From the NCBI RefSeq assembly GCF_002554795.1, contig NZ_PDEQ01000006.1:248001-312000 (forward strand): a DNA stretch of 64,000 bases. Reading direction: 5' to 3'. How positions within the stretch are numbered: the first letter of the stretch is position 1; each line of letters begins with the position of its first letter. Both the position numbers and the translations under genes were made by a program. This document shows, piece after piece, positions 16,945 to 26,866 of this stretch. The notes under the pieces are model-generated. The model saw only the letters and a program-made list of their open reading frames with translations, was not told the DNA's origin and searched no databases. This stretch comes from Longibacter salinarum. Its GTDB lineage: Bacteria > Bacteroidota > Rhodothermia > Rhodothermales > Salinibacteraceae.

Positions 16945-18681
16945 ATGGGTATTTTAGGCTGGACCGCCGTCTGGGTGGTCATCACATTCTCAATCTACAT
17001 CGGCATCGCTATCTGGAGTCGCGTTGCCGATACAAGAGGCTTCTACGTCGCCAGTCAGGGTGTGCCTGCCGTTGCAAACGGCATGGCTGTGGGTGCGGAT
17101 TGGATGAGTGCTGCCTCGTTTATCTCGCTCGCCGGGATCGTTTCGTTCATCGGATTTGACGGTTCTGTCTACCTGATGGGCTGGACGGGCGGTTACGTGC
17201 TCCTCGCGTTGCTCCTCGCCCCGTACCTTCGCAAGTTTGGCGAATACACGGTACCGGACTTCGTCGCCCGACGCTACTACTCGAAAACCGCCCGCGTCGT
17301 GGCGGCTGTAGCCGCCCTCTTCGTCTCGTTCACATACGTCGCCGGCCAGATGAGAGGCGTTGGCGTCGTGTTTAGCCGCTTCCTCGGCGATTTTCTAGCG
17401 CCGTTCGCAACTGCAATCGGTGTCGAGGTCGTCACGATAGGTGTGACCATCGGTATGATCATCGTCGCGCTCTACGCCGTTCTGGGTGGCATGAAGGGCG
17501 TGACATGGACGCAGGTCGCGCAGTACTGCGTGCTCATTATCGCCTATCTGATTCCTGCAGTCGCCATTGCGGCGGAATTGACCGGGAACCCGATTCCACA
17601 GGGTGCTATTGGCGACGTGGTGCCCGTGTTGAATCAGCTTTCGGCTGATCTGGGGCTCGACATGTACACCGGTCCATTCAGCAATCTGAGTATGCTGAAT
17701 GTCTTTTGTATTACGTTCGTGCTCATGGCGGGCACGGCGGGGCTTCCGCACGTGATCGTCCGGTTCTATACGGTGAAAACCGTTCGGGATGCGCGCTGGT
17801 CGGCGTTCTGGGCCATCGTGTTTATCGGCATTCTGTACACGGTTGCGCCGGCGATAGCCATGTTCTCCCGTCTGGAAATCCTGCAGTCGTTCAACGAACT
17901 CGGTGCGCAGGGTATGGCGCAACAGCTTGGCTGGGTGCAGAACTGGACCCAGGCTGGTCTGATCGAGTCGTCAGGCTGGACCGCGGATACGACCGTCCAG
18001 CAGATGCTCGGCGGCATCGACCGCGACATCATCGTGCTCGCCACGCCGGAACTGGCCGGGCTCTCCGCCTGGGTCGTCGGACTCGTCGCGGCCGGTGGTC
18101 TCGCTGCTGCCCTTTCGACGGCGTCCGGTCTGATGATCGTGATCAGCTCGTCGCTTGCGCACGACATCTACGGTGAGGTCATCAACCCGGATGCGTCGGA
18201 GCAGAAGCGACTGCGCGTGGGACGTCAGGCGATCTTTGTCGGCGTCATCGTTGCCGGTCTCGCGGGGATCTACCCGCCGGGCTTCGTGGCTGAAGTGGTC
18301 GCATTCGCGTTCGGTCTCGCGGCTGCCAGTTTCTTCCCGATCCTGGTTCTCGGCATCTTCTGGAAGCGATGCAACCGTCAGGGTGCCGTTGCCGGCATGA
18401 TCGCCGGCCTTACGTTTACCTTTGTGATGATCGTCCTCATGCGGATCCACATCATCACCAGAGGCGCCATCGCCGAGCCGTTTATCGATTCCTTCCTCGG
18501 AATCAACGCGCAGGGAATCGGCATTATCGGCATGCTAATCAACTTTGCGCTTACGATCGGGATCTCCCTGAACACGCCCGCACCGCCGCAGAAAGTTCAG
18601 GATCTGGTGGAGCAGGTTCGCTATCCACGCGAACTGACACCGGACGAGCTGAAAGAGGCTGTTGCCGAGGCACGTGGCTAA
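16945..18681 (+). CDS. actP: Sodium:solute symporter, acetate permease (ActP/VC_2705 type)
   Basis: A 578-residue SSS-family transporter with about 13 helices. Family features are GFYVASQGVPAVANGMAVGADWMSAASFISLAGIVSFIGFDG near the start, the sodium-site region ITFVLMAGTAGLPHVIVRFYTVKTVRDAR, LAAALSTASGLMIVISSSLAHD, and EVVAFAFGLAAASFFPILVLGIFWKRCNRQGA. The neighbouring DUF4212, porin and acs genes make acetate, or another short monocarboxylate, the most likely substrate. A strong terminator follows and closes the locus. Confidence 0.9.
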   Translation: MGILGWTAVWVVITFSIYIGIAIWSRVADTRGFYVASQGVPAVANGMAVGADWMSAASFISLAGIVSFIGFDGSVYLMGWTGGYVLLALLLAPYLRKFGEYTVPDFVARRYYSKTARVVAAVAALFVSFTYVAGQMRGVGVVFSRFLGDFLAPFATAIGVEVVTIGVTIGMIIVALYAVLGGMKGVTWTQVAQYCVLIIAYLIPAVAIAAELTGNPIPQGAIGDVVPVLNQLSADLGLDMYTGPFSNLSMLNVFCITFVLMAGTAGLPHVIVRFYTVKTVRDARWSAFWAIVFIGILYTVAPAIAMFSRLEILQSFNELGAQGMAQQLGWVQNWTQAGLIESSGWTADTTVQQMLGGIDRDIIVLATPELAGLSAWVVGLVAAGGLAAALSTASGLMIVISSSLAHDIYGEVINPDASEQKRLRVGRQAIFVGVIVAGLAGIYPPGFVAEVVAFAFGLAAASFFPILVLGIFWKRCNRQGAVAGMIAGLTFTFVMIVLMRIHIITRGAIAEPFIDSFLGINAQGIGIIGMLINFALTIGISLNTPAPPQKVQDLVEQVRYPRELTPDELKEAVAEARG

Positions 18682-18712
18682 TCTTCGCGAATAGATTCGC
18701 GACAACGTAGAT

Positions 18713-18752
18713 CGTAGCGGGGTCCGCTCGGCGGGCTCCGCTACGTTTGTCT
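18713..18752 (+). terminator. Intrinsic terminator closing the acetate locus
   Basis: A 15-bp stem (18713-18727 and 18731-18745, loop TCG, two wobbles) is followed by TTTGTCTT. A second small hairpin (TCGCGAAT/ATTCGCGA) lies between the actP stop and this terminator. Confidence 0.85.
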
Positions 18753-18885
18753 TGCAAAAGCACCGGCGTGCCTTTTCCCGAACGAACCATTATTCTTCAT
18801 CGGGTACGGCGCGATTGCACCTCGCATAGCAGAACGACGATCTCCGTTCGCTCAACTGACAGTTTTCCACAGTACAGACGTTTAG

Positions 18886-20166
18886 ATGAATAACTTCTGG
18901 CGATATCTGGCGCTCGCTTTCGTTCTATTCGTTGCTGCCCTGGCATTCATTGCCGTCCGAAACTGGGATACCGTTTCGCTTGCCTGGGACAACGCGACCG
19001 CACTTCAAGAGGGACGTCAGGAGGCGGCAAACATTCAGACGCCGGACGCGCTCGCCGAATACCTGGGAAATCACCCGGAGAAAGTATCTTTGGCCGTTCT
19101 ATCTGCGTCGGGGGAAGTGAAAGACACCGTTCACGCAACGGTGGACCGCCCGCTTCATCGTCTCCCGATGATCGCGTTACTCACGGATGCCTCGCGAATG
19201 ATGGACGAAGGGGCCCTGGATTCTACGGAGCAGATCCCGATCTCGGAGATCGGTCGATTTGCTCTCCCCGGGCTGACTGCCTCCGGTCATGAGCGAATGG
19301 TGGACTCTCTTTCCGTAAGCGGTGCGATCCATGACGGAGCCATCGCACTCGGTGATCTTTTCGAGGCAATCCACATATTTGAGAATCAGGCTGCAGCGGA
19401 CTGGCTGATGATGCGAATGGGACGCGACGCAATGACGTCCTTGCCGGATCGTCTGAGTCTATCTGGAAGCATGGCGCCCCAGCCGTACAGCGCGACGTAT
19501 CTGACGTGGATGCAGGCTGTTCGGGATTCATCGGCCGGCAAACGTCCACCTGTGGACTCATTTCTCGGAATGGAGGCCAGAGCATACCGGGATCGGGTCT
19601 ACTCAATCGCCGATCGACTTTCGAGCGATGGCGCCTACCGAACGGAGAAAAAAGAGGAGTTGACGACGCGGGGCACGGACCTGAGCGTTCGGCAGCAGCG
19701 TGACTACGCCATGGCGACGTTGCCGCGGGGGACGGCCCTCGACTACGCCCGGCTCATGGCAAACATTCGGTCCACACCAGGTGATGGATGGCCACGGCTC
19801 CGATCGGTTCTGGAACGTCCGGTCGGATCGACGGATCGCTTGACAACCGCCGCCGGGGCCGATACACTTCGTCCCGATACGATGGACGTAGCCTTTGACG
19901 CTGCGAGCGTTCGCGTTGTTGCAGACGTAGCAGGAGCGCACCCGGGCATGCTAACCCTTGCCGGCTACGCGAGAACGAATGCGGACGATCGTGCTCGCGT
20001 TGTCGTGTTGACGCTTCACGATCTGCCGATCGCCGTCTTTTACCAGCTCGCTCAGACAGGGATTGACAAGGGTCTTTTTCTCGAGTTACTCCTCGATGAG
20101 CAGGCGACGCAGCGCTTCATGAGAACCGTTGATCATGGAAACGATGAATCAGCGCCGACGCGGTGA
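18886..20166 (+). CDS. Membrane-anchored beta-lactamase-like protein without catalytic residues
   Basis: A 426-residue protein with an N-terminal signal-anchor (LALAFVLFVAALAFIAVRNW). Residues 50 to about 200 resemble the class A beta-lactamase/D-Ala-D-Ala peptidase fold: HRLPMIALLTDASRMMDEGALD takes the place of the SxxK helix and ENQAAADWLMMRMGRDAM that of the SDN region. The active Ser and Lys are replaced (PLHR), so it should not hydrolyse beta-lactams and may instead bind peptidoglycan or a protein. It ends 10 bases from the end of the oppositely oriented penicillin-acylase-like gene. Fold assignment by eye only. Confidence 0.55.
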   Translation: MNNFWRYLALAFVLFVAALAFIAVRNWDTVSLAWDNATALQEGRQEAANIQTPDALAEYLGNHPEKVSLAVLSASGEVKDTVHATVDRPLHRLPMIALLTDASRMMDEGALDSTEQIPISEIGRFALPGLTASGHERMVDSLSVSGAIHDGAIALGDLFEAIHIFENQAAADWLMMRMGRDAMTSLPDRLSLSGSMAPQPYSATYLTWMQAVRDSSAGKRPPVDSFLGMEARAYRDRVYSIADRLSSDGAYRTEKKEELTTRGTDLSVRQQRDYAMATLPRGTALDYARLMANIRSTPGDGWPRLRSVLERPVGSTDRLTTAAGADTLRPDTMDVAFDAASVRVVADVAGAHPGMLTLAGYARTNADDRARVVVLTLHDLPIAVFYQLAQTGIDKGLFLELLLDEQATQRFMRTVDHGNDESAPTR

Positions 20167-20176
20167 ACAGGTGCGG

Positions 20177-22363
20177 CTATCGTTCATCGTCAGAGGGTAG
20201 AAGGCGCGTGCGCTGGATTTTCTCTTGCTCCCGTTCGATCGACGTCTCGACCGTTTCTGAGCCCGGCGTGAGGGGGAGAGTGGGAGGAATGTCGCGGCGG
20301 AGGAAGGGACGGGAAAAAAATTCGTCGACATCGAACGCATATCTTCGCACGAAGAGGTGGTCCCGCCGACCGGAGGTCCACGAAACCCACGTCGTTGGAG
20401 ACCGCGCGGGTTCGGTTGGCGCAACGATTGACGGCCCCCCTGGAGGCGTGGACGGATGCCCCGTTGCCGGCATGTCGATCGGGGCATATCGGGTCGACGC
20501 CAGTTCGGAAAGGTTGCTGCTGACGAGACTGTCAGCAGACCATACGGGGAAATACCGACGGTTTGGTGCGACGCGCTCCCAGCGCCACTGCTTCAGGTCG
20601 GGTCCGTGCGACTCTCTTAGTCTCCGAACGGCGCGACGAAAGGCTTGCCGCTGGCGATGAGCCGCGAAGTAAGTGGTGTCGGGTGACAGCGAATCTGCCC
20701 GCAATGAGCTCACGCGACACGGCCTTGATGTGAGATACGGGATTGTGCCGATGTCGCGTCGATACTCGTCCATCCACGTTTCGAACAGGGACGCACCGAT
20801 GCTGGCGCGCTCGTAATTGGCGTCCCAGTTCCGAAGGTACGTGAGGGCTTCCCGTAAGTACGGTGACGTCGGGCGAAGGACACGCAGGTTCGGCAGGGCA
20901 TCACGCATCACGTGCCCGGCCCAGGCGCTCGTATCGCTCTGGGTTTCCACCATCGCTCGTCGATCCCGCTGATTCCCCAGTGCATGGGCGACGGTGTGGG
21001 TCCATGCTGAGCGACCGACGACGTGTAGAGACGTGTCCGGCGTACGGTTGCGAATGTCGAACGGCGGCGATCCAATGACCGACACGGAGTCCTTGTCGTC
21101 CACGCGGAGGCCGGCCGGTTCGTGCAGAGCGAAGGCGCTGCTGTCCGACGTGCGAGCGCTGCGCCACGTCCGGATGTCGGTAGCCGGATCGAGCCCGGAC
21201 CAGTCGAGCACCCAAACGGAGTCGACGGGAATCGAGTCGGGTGGGACGGCACGAGCAGAGACGGTATCCGTGCCGGCTGTATCCCGTCGCACCGGTTGGG
21301 GTTCTTCGGCCGAATCGTTTGCCTTTTCATTTCCGTCATCCCAGGGTCCCGAACCGATCGGCACGGTGGTGCCTTCTCCGGATGGGCGGGTGCGAACGAG
21401 GCGAACAAGCTGTTCGTCGGCATTGCGCGGGCTCAACCGGACAAAGTCGATACGATAGGGTAGGGAGTCAGAAGCAACTCGTCGTAGATTGGGTGCGTGG
21501 CCCGGTAGCAGGCTCCACGCTGCGCCGCGGCGGCCGGATCGACGAACCGTGCCGGAGAGTAGAAATGGCGTACCGGGAAGGCTTCCGCCGGTAATCCGAG
21601 TGCGATCCCCCACGTCGATGACAACATCCTGGAGCATGGGGCGGGCGGTGGCACCCGTCACGAGTCGGGTCGCGAGGGTTGTGCTTGAGTCCTGCCGCGC
21701 CCATGCCACGCTGCGGTGCAACCCGTGAACGTGCAGGAATCGGCGTAGCAGGGCGTCGTCTTCGGCGAAGCGTGCGAGCGAAGAGTCGGCCTTCGTTGGC
21801 CTGTGTGTGCTGGTAAGAGGTTCGGTCGACAGCCAGGAGAAGAGACGCTCGACGGCGAGGGTGTGCCAGGGGTGCCAGTTCTCCGGTTTCAGGTCCAGAG
21901 CAAGAAGAGGGGCACGGTTCGAGACGGACCGTGTCGAAAGCGCCGCATTGACGCCGGCCGTATATGCGGATAGACGCTGCCGGGTCGAGTCGGACACTCG
22001 CTCGATCATGGCGCGAGACGTCGCGGGGATCCGCAAACGGTGAACGTGGCGGTCCAGTGGTACACTCGCCTCGCCAAACCATTCTGAAAGGCGTCCTTCC
22101 GCCGCCTGGCGCCAGAGAAGCATGGTCCACGTTCGTCGGACGCCATGGATATACCCCAGAATGAAGTCCTCATCCCGTGCAGAGGAAATCGATGCGGCGG
22201 CGAGTCCCGACGGATGCCACTCGATGGTAGCTCGCCCATCGAGGGCCGGAACGACCTGTTCTTCGGGCGCTACGCTCTGCGATGACGACATCGACCACAG
22301 AAGCGCGACGCTCACGAAGAGCAAGATGGCGACGCCGATGGGGAGGAGGGTCGGTCGATCCAC
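20177..22363 (-). CDS. Penicillin acylase-like (Ntn-hydrolase superfamily) protein, degenerate
   Basis: A 728-residue protein with an N-terminal membrane anchor (LLPIGVAILLFVSVALLWSM). It shows the alpha-chain pattern of penicillin acylase-type enzymes (DEDFILGYIHGVRRTWTMLLWRQAAEGRLSEWFG, RLSAYTAGVNA) and later LRNWDANYERASIGASLFETWM. In active family members the beta chain starts with a Ser in GSNNW...SG. The corresponding region here appears to be PGTPFLLSG, so the nucleophile would be Thr or absent. It is about the family's usual length or slightly shorter. Substrate unknown. It may be an extracytoplasmic amidase relic or a binding protein. Confidence 0.65.
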   Translation of the reverse strand: MDRPTLLPIGVAILLFVSVALLWSMSSSQSVAPEEQVVPALDGRATIEWHPSGLAAASISSARDEDFILGYIHGVRRTWTMLLWRQAAEGRLSEWFGEASVPLDRHVHRLRIPATSRAMIERVSDSTRQRLSAYTAGVNAALSTRSVSNRAPLLALDLKPENWHPWHTLAVERLFSWLSTEPLTSTHRPTKADSSLARFAEDDALLRRFLHVHGLHRSVAWARQDSSTTLATRLVTGATARPMLQDVVIDVGDRTRITGGSLPGTPFLLSGTVRRSGRRGAAWSLLPGHAPNLRRVASDSLPYRIDFVRLSPRNADEQLVRLVRTRPSGEGTTVPIGSGPWDDGNEKANDSAEEPQPVRRDTAGTDTVSARAVPPDSIPVDSVWVLDWSGLDPATDIRTWRSARTSDSSAFALHEPAGLRVDDKDSVSVIGSPPFDIRNRTPDTSLHVVGRSAWTHTVAHALGNQRDRRAMVETQSDTSAWAGHVMRDALPNLRVLRPTSPYLREALTYLRNWDANYERASIGASLFETWMDEYRRDIGTIPYLTSRPCRVSSLRADSLSPDTTYFAAHRQRQAFRRAVRRLRESHGPDLKQWRWERVAPNRRYFPVWSADSLVSSNLSELASTRYAPIDMPATGHPSTPPGGPSIVAPTEPARSPTTWVSWTSGRRDHLFVRRYAFDVDEFFSRPFLRRDIPPTLPLTPGSETVETSIEREQEKIQRTRLLPSDDER

Positions 22364-22415
22364 GGACAGCAGGGCACGAAAACGGGACGGGAGAGCGAGA
22401 GCCGGTGTTACGGTG

Positions 22416-24140
22416 CTACGCAGGGCGGCGTGCCGTCAACCATGCCTCAAATTCGTCGAGCGACTTCGCGTTCAGGCAATGCTCGGCCGTGAGCCAGCCT
22501 TTCCGCGCGACCTCGACGCCCCAGCGAACGTTTTCCAGTTCGATCATCGCGTGAGCATCTGGATTGATGGAAATGAGCACGCCTTTCTCAATCGCGCGCT
22601 TTATATAACGCCAGTCAATGTCTAGACGGTACGGGTTCGCGTTCAACTCGATCGCTACGTTGTTGGAAGCGCAGGCGTCGATGACCCGATCGTGGTCGAT
22701 CTCATACCCTTCCCGAACAAGCAGAAGACGCCCGGTCGGGTGGCCGAGAATCGACGTGTACGGATTCTCGACGGCCGTGATGATCCGTTCGGTCGCCTCG
22801 TTCACGGTCATGTTGAATCCGGAGTGGATGCTGGCAACGATGAAGTCAAAGGAGGCGAGAATCTCGTCGTCGTAGTCGAGAGAGCCATCCCGCAAGATGT
22901 CGCTCTCGATCCCAGAGAAAATGCGGAATGGTGATTCTGTATTCTCGGCGTATTCCTCATTCAGAGAGCGAATCTCATCCTGCTGCCGCTCTACTTCGTC
23001 GGGTTTCATGCCGCTTGCGACCTGAAGCGACTGGCTGTGATCGCAGATGCCGAAGTACGAAAGCCCCATCGAGCGGGCCTTTTCTGCCATCTGGCGAAGA
23101 GAGTGAGACCCGTCGCTGTAGGTGGAGTGATTATGAACGGTTCCCTGCAGGTCGTCGACGGAGATCAGGTTAGGCAGATGTCCGTCGGTTGCGGCCTCCC
23201 ATTCGCCATCGTCTTCCCGCAGCTCCGGCGGGACGACATCCACGCCGGCGCCCTCGAATATAGCTGCTTCAGTCGCATGCATCCCCGGGTCGCCGTGCTC
23301 GCGAATGTACGTCGCGACATGGTCCTTACTGCCTGTCGTTCGCCACAGCGTTGTGCCGAACGCGTCAGGTGTGCAGACGAAGAGTCGGAGCGACAAGCCG
23401 CTCGTGAGCGGCGTTTCCACGAGAGCATCCGCGTCCTCGACCTCCGTTGTGACCGAAATCGTGTCGGGGTCGAAGGGAGCCGTGTCGTCCGCCTCCTGCA
23501 GGAACTGAATTACGTGGTCCGCGCCGTCGCTCGTGGCAACGACCATGTCGAGGGCCTGAACCGTCTCGACCTTGCGCCGCAACTCACCCGTGAATACGAC
23601 CCGATCGAAGGCATCTCCGTCCGTGAGGACAGTGTGGACCTCGCGCGCCGCTCGAATTGCGTCTGCGAATCGACGGCGATTGCTGTAGGCACGTAGCAGG
23701 GCAACATTCTCGATGATGTTCTCCTGCGTCTTTTTCCCAAACCCGCTCAGTGACCGAACCTGATCGGCCCGTGCAGCCTCATCGAGTTCGTCGAGTGACG
23801 TGATGCCCAACTCTTGCCAGAGCGTGCGGACTTTCTTCGTGCCCAGGCCTTTGACTTTTAGTACGTCGAGCAGTCCCGTCGGTACAGCGCTCAGCAATTC
23901 GTCCCGCAGATCGAACGAGCCACGCTGAAGCAAGTCCTGGATTTGCTCCGACAGACCGTCCCCGATTCCGTTGACAGACGTCAACTCATCGTCCTGAACG
24001 AGATCTGTGACGGCGTCCTCCAGGCCTCGAATGGTCCGTGCGGCTCGGCCGAACGCGTTGGCCCTGTACGGATTACCGCCCGTCAGTTCGATCAGGTCTC
24101 CCGTCTGGCGAAGGGCGCTTGCAATTTCCTTGTTGGTCAT
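22416..24140 (-). CDS. polX: Family X DNA polymerase with PHP domain (PolX)
   Basis: A 574-residue bacterial PolX: DNA repair polymerase plus 3'-5' exonuclease. The N-terminal 8-kDa-like and thumb regions contain helix-hairpin-helix motifs (TSVNGIGDGLSEQIQ, LKVKGLGTKKVRTL, LSGFGKKTQENI). The PHP nuclease domain begins near residue 330 with VHNHSTYSDGSHSLRQMAEKA and includes GICDHSQSL, GIESDIL, IVASIHSGF, LGHPTGRLL, and NPDAH near the end. ATG 24140 (MTNKEIASALRQTG) matches the family start; starts at 24215 or 24233 would add a featureless extension. In the polymerase palm I do not see the canonical GS..RG..GDID motif, so polymerase activity may be weak. Confidence 0.88.
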   Translation of the reverse strand: MTNKEIASALRQTGDLIELTGGNPYRANAFGRAARTIRGLEDAVTDLVQDDELTSVNGIGDGLSEQIQDLLQRGSFDLRDELLSAVPTGLLDVLKVKGLGTKKVRTLWQELGITSLDELDEAARADQVRSLSGFGKKTQENIIENVALLRAYSNRRRFADAIRAAREVHTVLTDGDAFDRVVFTGELRRKVETVQALDMVVATSDGADHVIQFLQEADDTAPFDPDTISVTTEVEDADALVETPLTSGLSLRLFVCTPDAFGTTLWRTTGSKDHVATYIREHGDPGMHATEAAIFEGAGVDVVPPELREDDGEWEAATDGHLPNLISVDDLQGTVHNHSTYSDGSHSLRQMAEKARSMGLSYFGICDHSQSLQVASGMKPDEVERQQDEIRSLNEEYAENTESPFRIFSGIESDILRDGSLDYDDEILASFDFIVASIHSGFNMTVNEATERIITAVENPYTSILGHPTGRLLLVREGYEIDHDRVIDACASNNVAIELNANPYRLDIDWRYIKRAIEKGVLISINPDAHAMIELENVRWGVEVARKGWLTAEHCLNAKSLDEFEAWLTARRPA

Positions 24141-24418
24141 GCGGCGGGAGGGAATGGCTGTTGAAAAGGGGGAAGGAAAGGGGAGTGCATCCGGTGCGGA
24201 TGTGGTAGCATCCATGCGAGCAATTGTTCGCAACGTCAGCCGGTTCCCGTGAGCGCACCGGCGCAGAGGATCCGCGCAGAGAAAATTGAAGCTCCGTAGG
24301 TATCGACGGGGTCAACTGTGGATCTAATCGGGGACGGACCGGGTACGGATTCCAAGGAGCGGGCAAAGCATTCATGGTGCCCGCGATTTTCGTCTTTCTC
24401 AAACGGTACCACCCGCGA

Positions 24419-26083
24419 ATGCAGCGCACCGTTTTTGTCGTCCTCGGCAGTCTCTTATTGCTGGGGGCTGGACTGCTTGGAGGCATCTGGCTGAGTGAGT
24501 TTCGACTTTCACGATCGACTCCAGACGAATATCGCCTGGTGGAAGAGGCCGTCCAGGCGATCGAGAGTGCGTATGTTGATTCCGTAGCGCGCGACCGCCT
24601 GTCCGGTTACGCCATCGAGGGGTTTTTGACGTCGCTAGACCCCCATTCCGTCTACATCGGCCCGGAACGTATGAAAGCGGTACGGGAGCAGTTCAACGCC
24701 TCGTTTGAGGGGATTGGCGTAACATATGAGCTGATCGATGGACCAACCGACCGCGATACCATCGGTGTCCTTTCTGTTTTACCGGACGGACCCAGTGAGG
24801 AAGCCGGCATCTGGGCTGGCGACCGGATTGTTGCGATCAATGGTGACCCCGCTGTGGGACTGTCGCACGAAACGATACAGAATCGCCTCAAGGGACCGGA
24901 GGGATCGACGGTCGAATTGACGCTTCGTCGGCCCGGGCGATCGGATCTCGTGCAGGTGGCTGTCACTCGCGACGACGTTCCGATTGCTACGCTCGACGCC
25001 GCGTACATGCTGGATGGCACGACGGGCTATATCAAAATCAACCGGTTCGCGCAGACGACGTATCGCGAGTTCTCGCATGCGCTTTCACGTCTTGAGACGC
25101 GCGGCATGCAACGCCTTGTGCTGGATCTTCGAGGCAACGCGGGCGGCTACATGCAGATGGCGGAGCGGATCGCGGACGATTTTCTAAAAGAAGGTCAGGT
25201 CATCGTCTCGGCGCGGAGCCGTCATAAAAAGTATACCCAGACCACCGAAGCCAGTAGTGGAGGTGCGTTCGAAGACCGCCCTTTGACCGTGCTCGTTGAT
25301 GAGCACTCGGCGTCGGCGAGCGAGATTGTGGCTGGCGCCCTCCAGGATCATGATCGTGCGCTGATTATCGGGCGCAGAACCTTCGGGAAGGGCCTGGTTC
25401 AGCGCGAATTCCGGCTCGAAGATGGCAGCGGATTGCGCGTGACAATAGCGCGGTTTTATACGCCGACGGGTCGTCTTATACAGACGGATTACGCAAACGG
25501 GCGACGTGACTATTACGAACGGAAAGCGAAGCGCCTTTCACGCGACACGATCCGGAGCCGCGAGGAACTTGTTGCCACGATGCCGGACTCACTCAAATAC
25601 CGAACGGATGCCGGTCGCGTCGTTCTGGGAGGCGGCGGGATTATTCCCGATCACATTGTACCGCCGGACACCTCGCTGCACCCGTTTATTGGTGATATCA
25701 TGCGGGGGGGTGTGATGCGAGACTTTGCCCGCGAGTGGGTGGATGGACGAACGAGCGAACTCAGGACCGCCTGGGGGGACCGGCCCGAGGCCTTCGCTCG
25801 TGAGTACACGGTTCCGGAGACCGCCTTCCCAGCTCTCGTTCAGTACGCCCGTAGTCGTGGTATTACCGAGACCGTCAATCCTGCACCCGAAGACGATCTC
25901 CTCGCCAACGCACCGGTAGGGATGTACGCAGACGCCCTTCTTAAAAGCTATGTCGGGCGACGACTCTTTGGGATGGAAATGTGGATCCGAGTTCGAAACG
26001 AGATCGATCCGGTTGTTCATGAGGCCCGGAAGTCGTGGGGCGATGCAGAGCTACTGGCGTCGCGATATCCGGTGAACAGGTAG
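24419..26083 (+). CDS. C-terminal processing peptidase (S41 family)
   Basis: A 554-residue periplasmic serine protease with an N-terminal signal-anchor (VFVVLGSLLLLGAGLLGGIWL). A tail-processing N-domain (SAYVDSVARDRL, SLDPHSVYI) is followed by a PDZ domain (VLSVLPDGPSEEAGIWAGDRIVAINGD) and the S41 core. The core holds LVLDLRGNAGGYM, SASASEIVAGALQDH with the catalytic Ser, and RTFGKGLVQ with the catalytic Lys. A further 170-residue C-terminal region has no recognised domain. The family trims C-termini of envelope proteins and lytic enzymes. ATG 24374 is an alternative start. Confidence 0.92.
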   Translation: MQRTVFVVLGSLLLLGAGLLGGIWLSEFRLSRSTPDEYRLVEEAVQAIESAYVDSVARDRLSGYAIEGFLTSLDPHSVYIGPERMKAVREQFNASFEGIGVTYELIDGPTDRDTIGVLSVLPDGPSEEAGIWAGDRIVAINGDPAVGLSHETIQNRLKGPEGSTVELTLRRPGRSDLVQVAVTRDDVPIATLDAAYMLDGTTGYIKINRFAQTTYREFSHALSRLETRGMQRLVLDLRGNAGGYMQMAERIADDFLKEGQVIVSARSRHKKYTQTTEASSGGAFEDRPLTVLVDEHSASASEIVAGALQDHDRALIIGRRTFGKGLVQREFRLEDGSGLRVTIARFYTPTGRLIQTDYANGRRDYYERKAKRLSRDTIRSREELVATMPDSLKYRTDAGRVVLGGGGIIPDHIVPPDTSLHPFIGDIMRGGVMRDFAREWVDGRTSELRTAWGDRPEAFAREYTVPETAFPALVQYARSRGITETVNPAPEDDLLANAPVGMYADALLKSYVGRRLFGMEMWIRVRNEIDPVVHEARKSWGDAELLASRYPVNR

Positions 26084-26866
26084 GTAAAACAGGTTTAAAC
26101 GAGAATTTCGAATATCCGCTTTTAGACTTGAGCGCCGAGAGATGCTCGCACGGGCACGGCGTGCCAAGGAGGTGGGTTTACGCCCGTTTAAGGTACAGAG
26201 CGGAAATGCCGCCGATGTGCCGAAAACAGCGTGCCGTTCGTGCGAGGTACAGGTTGGATTTCCAAAAGAATGGACGAATGTAAACGAAAAGGCTTCGCAG
26301 AGGCGATTTCGACTTGCGTATGGATTCGAGATTTTGGTACGTGTACAGATGTCGTCGGAACTCTGTCGTAACGCTGTTGTGAACCGACGCAAGCCGAGAG
26401 GCTGTTCATTCCTTTGACACGCTGAGCGCTGGCGTGTATATTAATTGGATGTGACACCATCTTGAAAAGAGTCCGATTGGGTCTACCGAGATGATCGGAC
26501 GTTTGGAGTAGTTGACTGGCGTCTCGGTTGCCTTTCCGCTTCATCGCGGTTGGCTATGGTAGCGTCTTTCTTCTCAGCGGACGCACCATCCCCACGGACT
26601 TTTTGATATGCGCTGCGCGAACGTTGATTTTCGGCGACAGCGCAAGAGTAACACCGAGGTACCCACACGTTGTCGCGATTTGCTCGCTCACCCACGCGAC
26701 CTGCGAGGCGGATGTGGTTTTTAGACGGCTGAGGACGGCACCCCGGATCGTGCGCTCTGCGCACACCGCGTGCCTGATGCATCCCAGAGCGGGCCTGCCA
26801 CAGGCGCCGCGCTTCTGATCGCTTCGACTGCACATTGCAACTGACCCCACTGAGGAAAAGCCACCT
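26084..26866. other. 783-base stretch without a supported gene, upstream of exbB
   Basis: Overlapping frames exist on both strands, but none has a recognisable protein. The stretch is less GC-rich than its neighbours and contains a near-consensus promoter at 26414-26442, which gives exbB a leader of about 415 bases or drives a noncoding RNA. No terminator for the upstream protease gene was identified. Confidence 0.45.
26414..26442 (+). promoter_or_regulatory. Near-consensus sigma70 promoter upstream of exbB
   Basis: TTGACA (26414-26419), a 17-base spacer and TATATT (26437-26442). The next gene starts 424 bases downstream. Confidence 0.6.

Noticed and set aside
26035-26833. Several overlapping open frames on both strands before exbB
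   Set aside because: Composition and lack of any domain; they overlap one another and the promoter, so they are unlikely to be coding.
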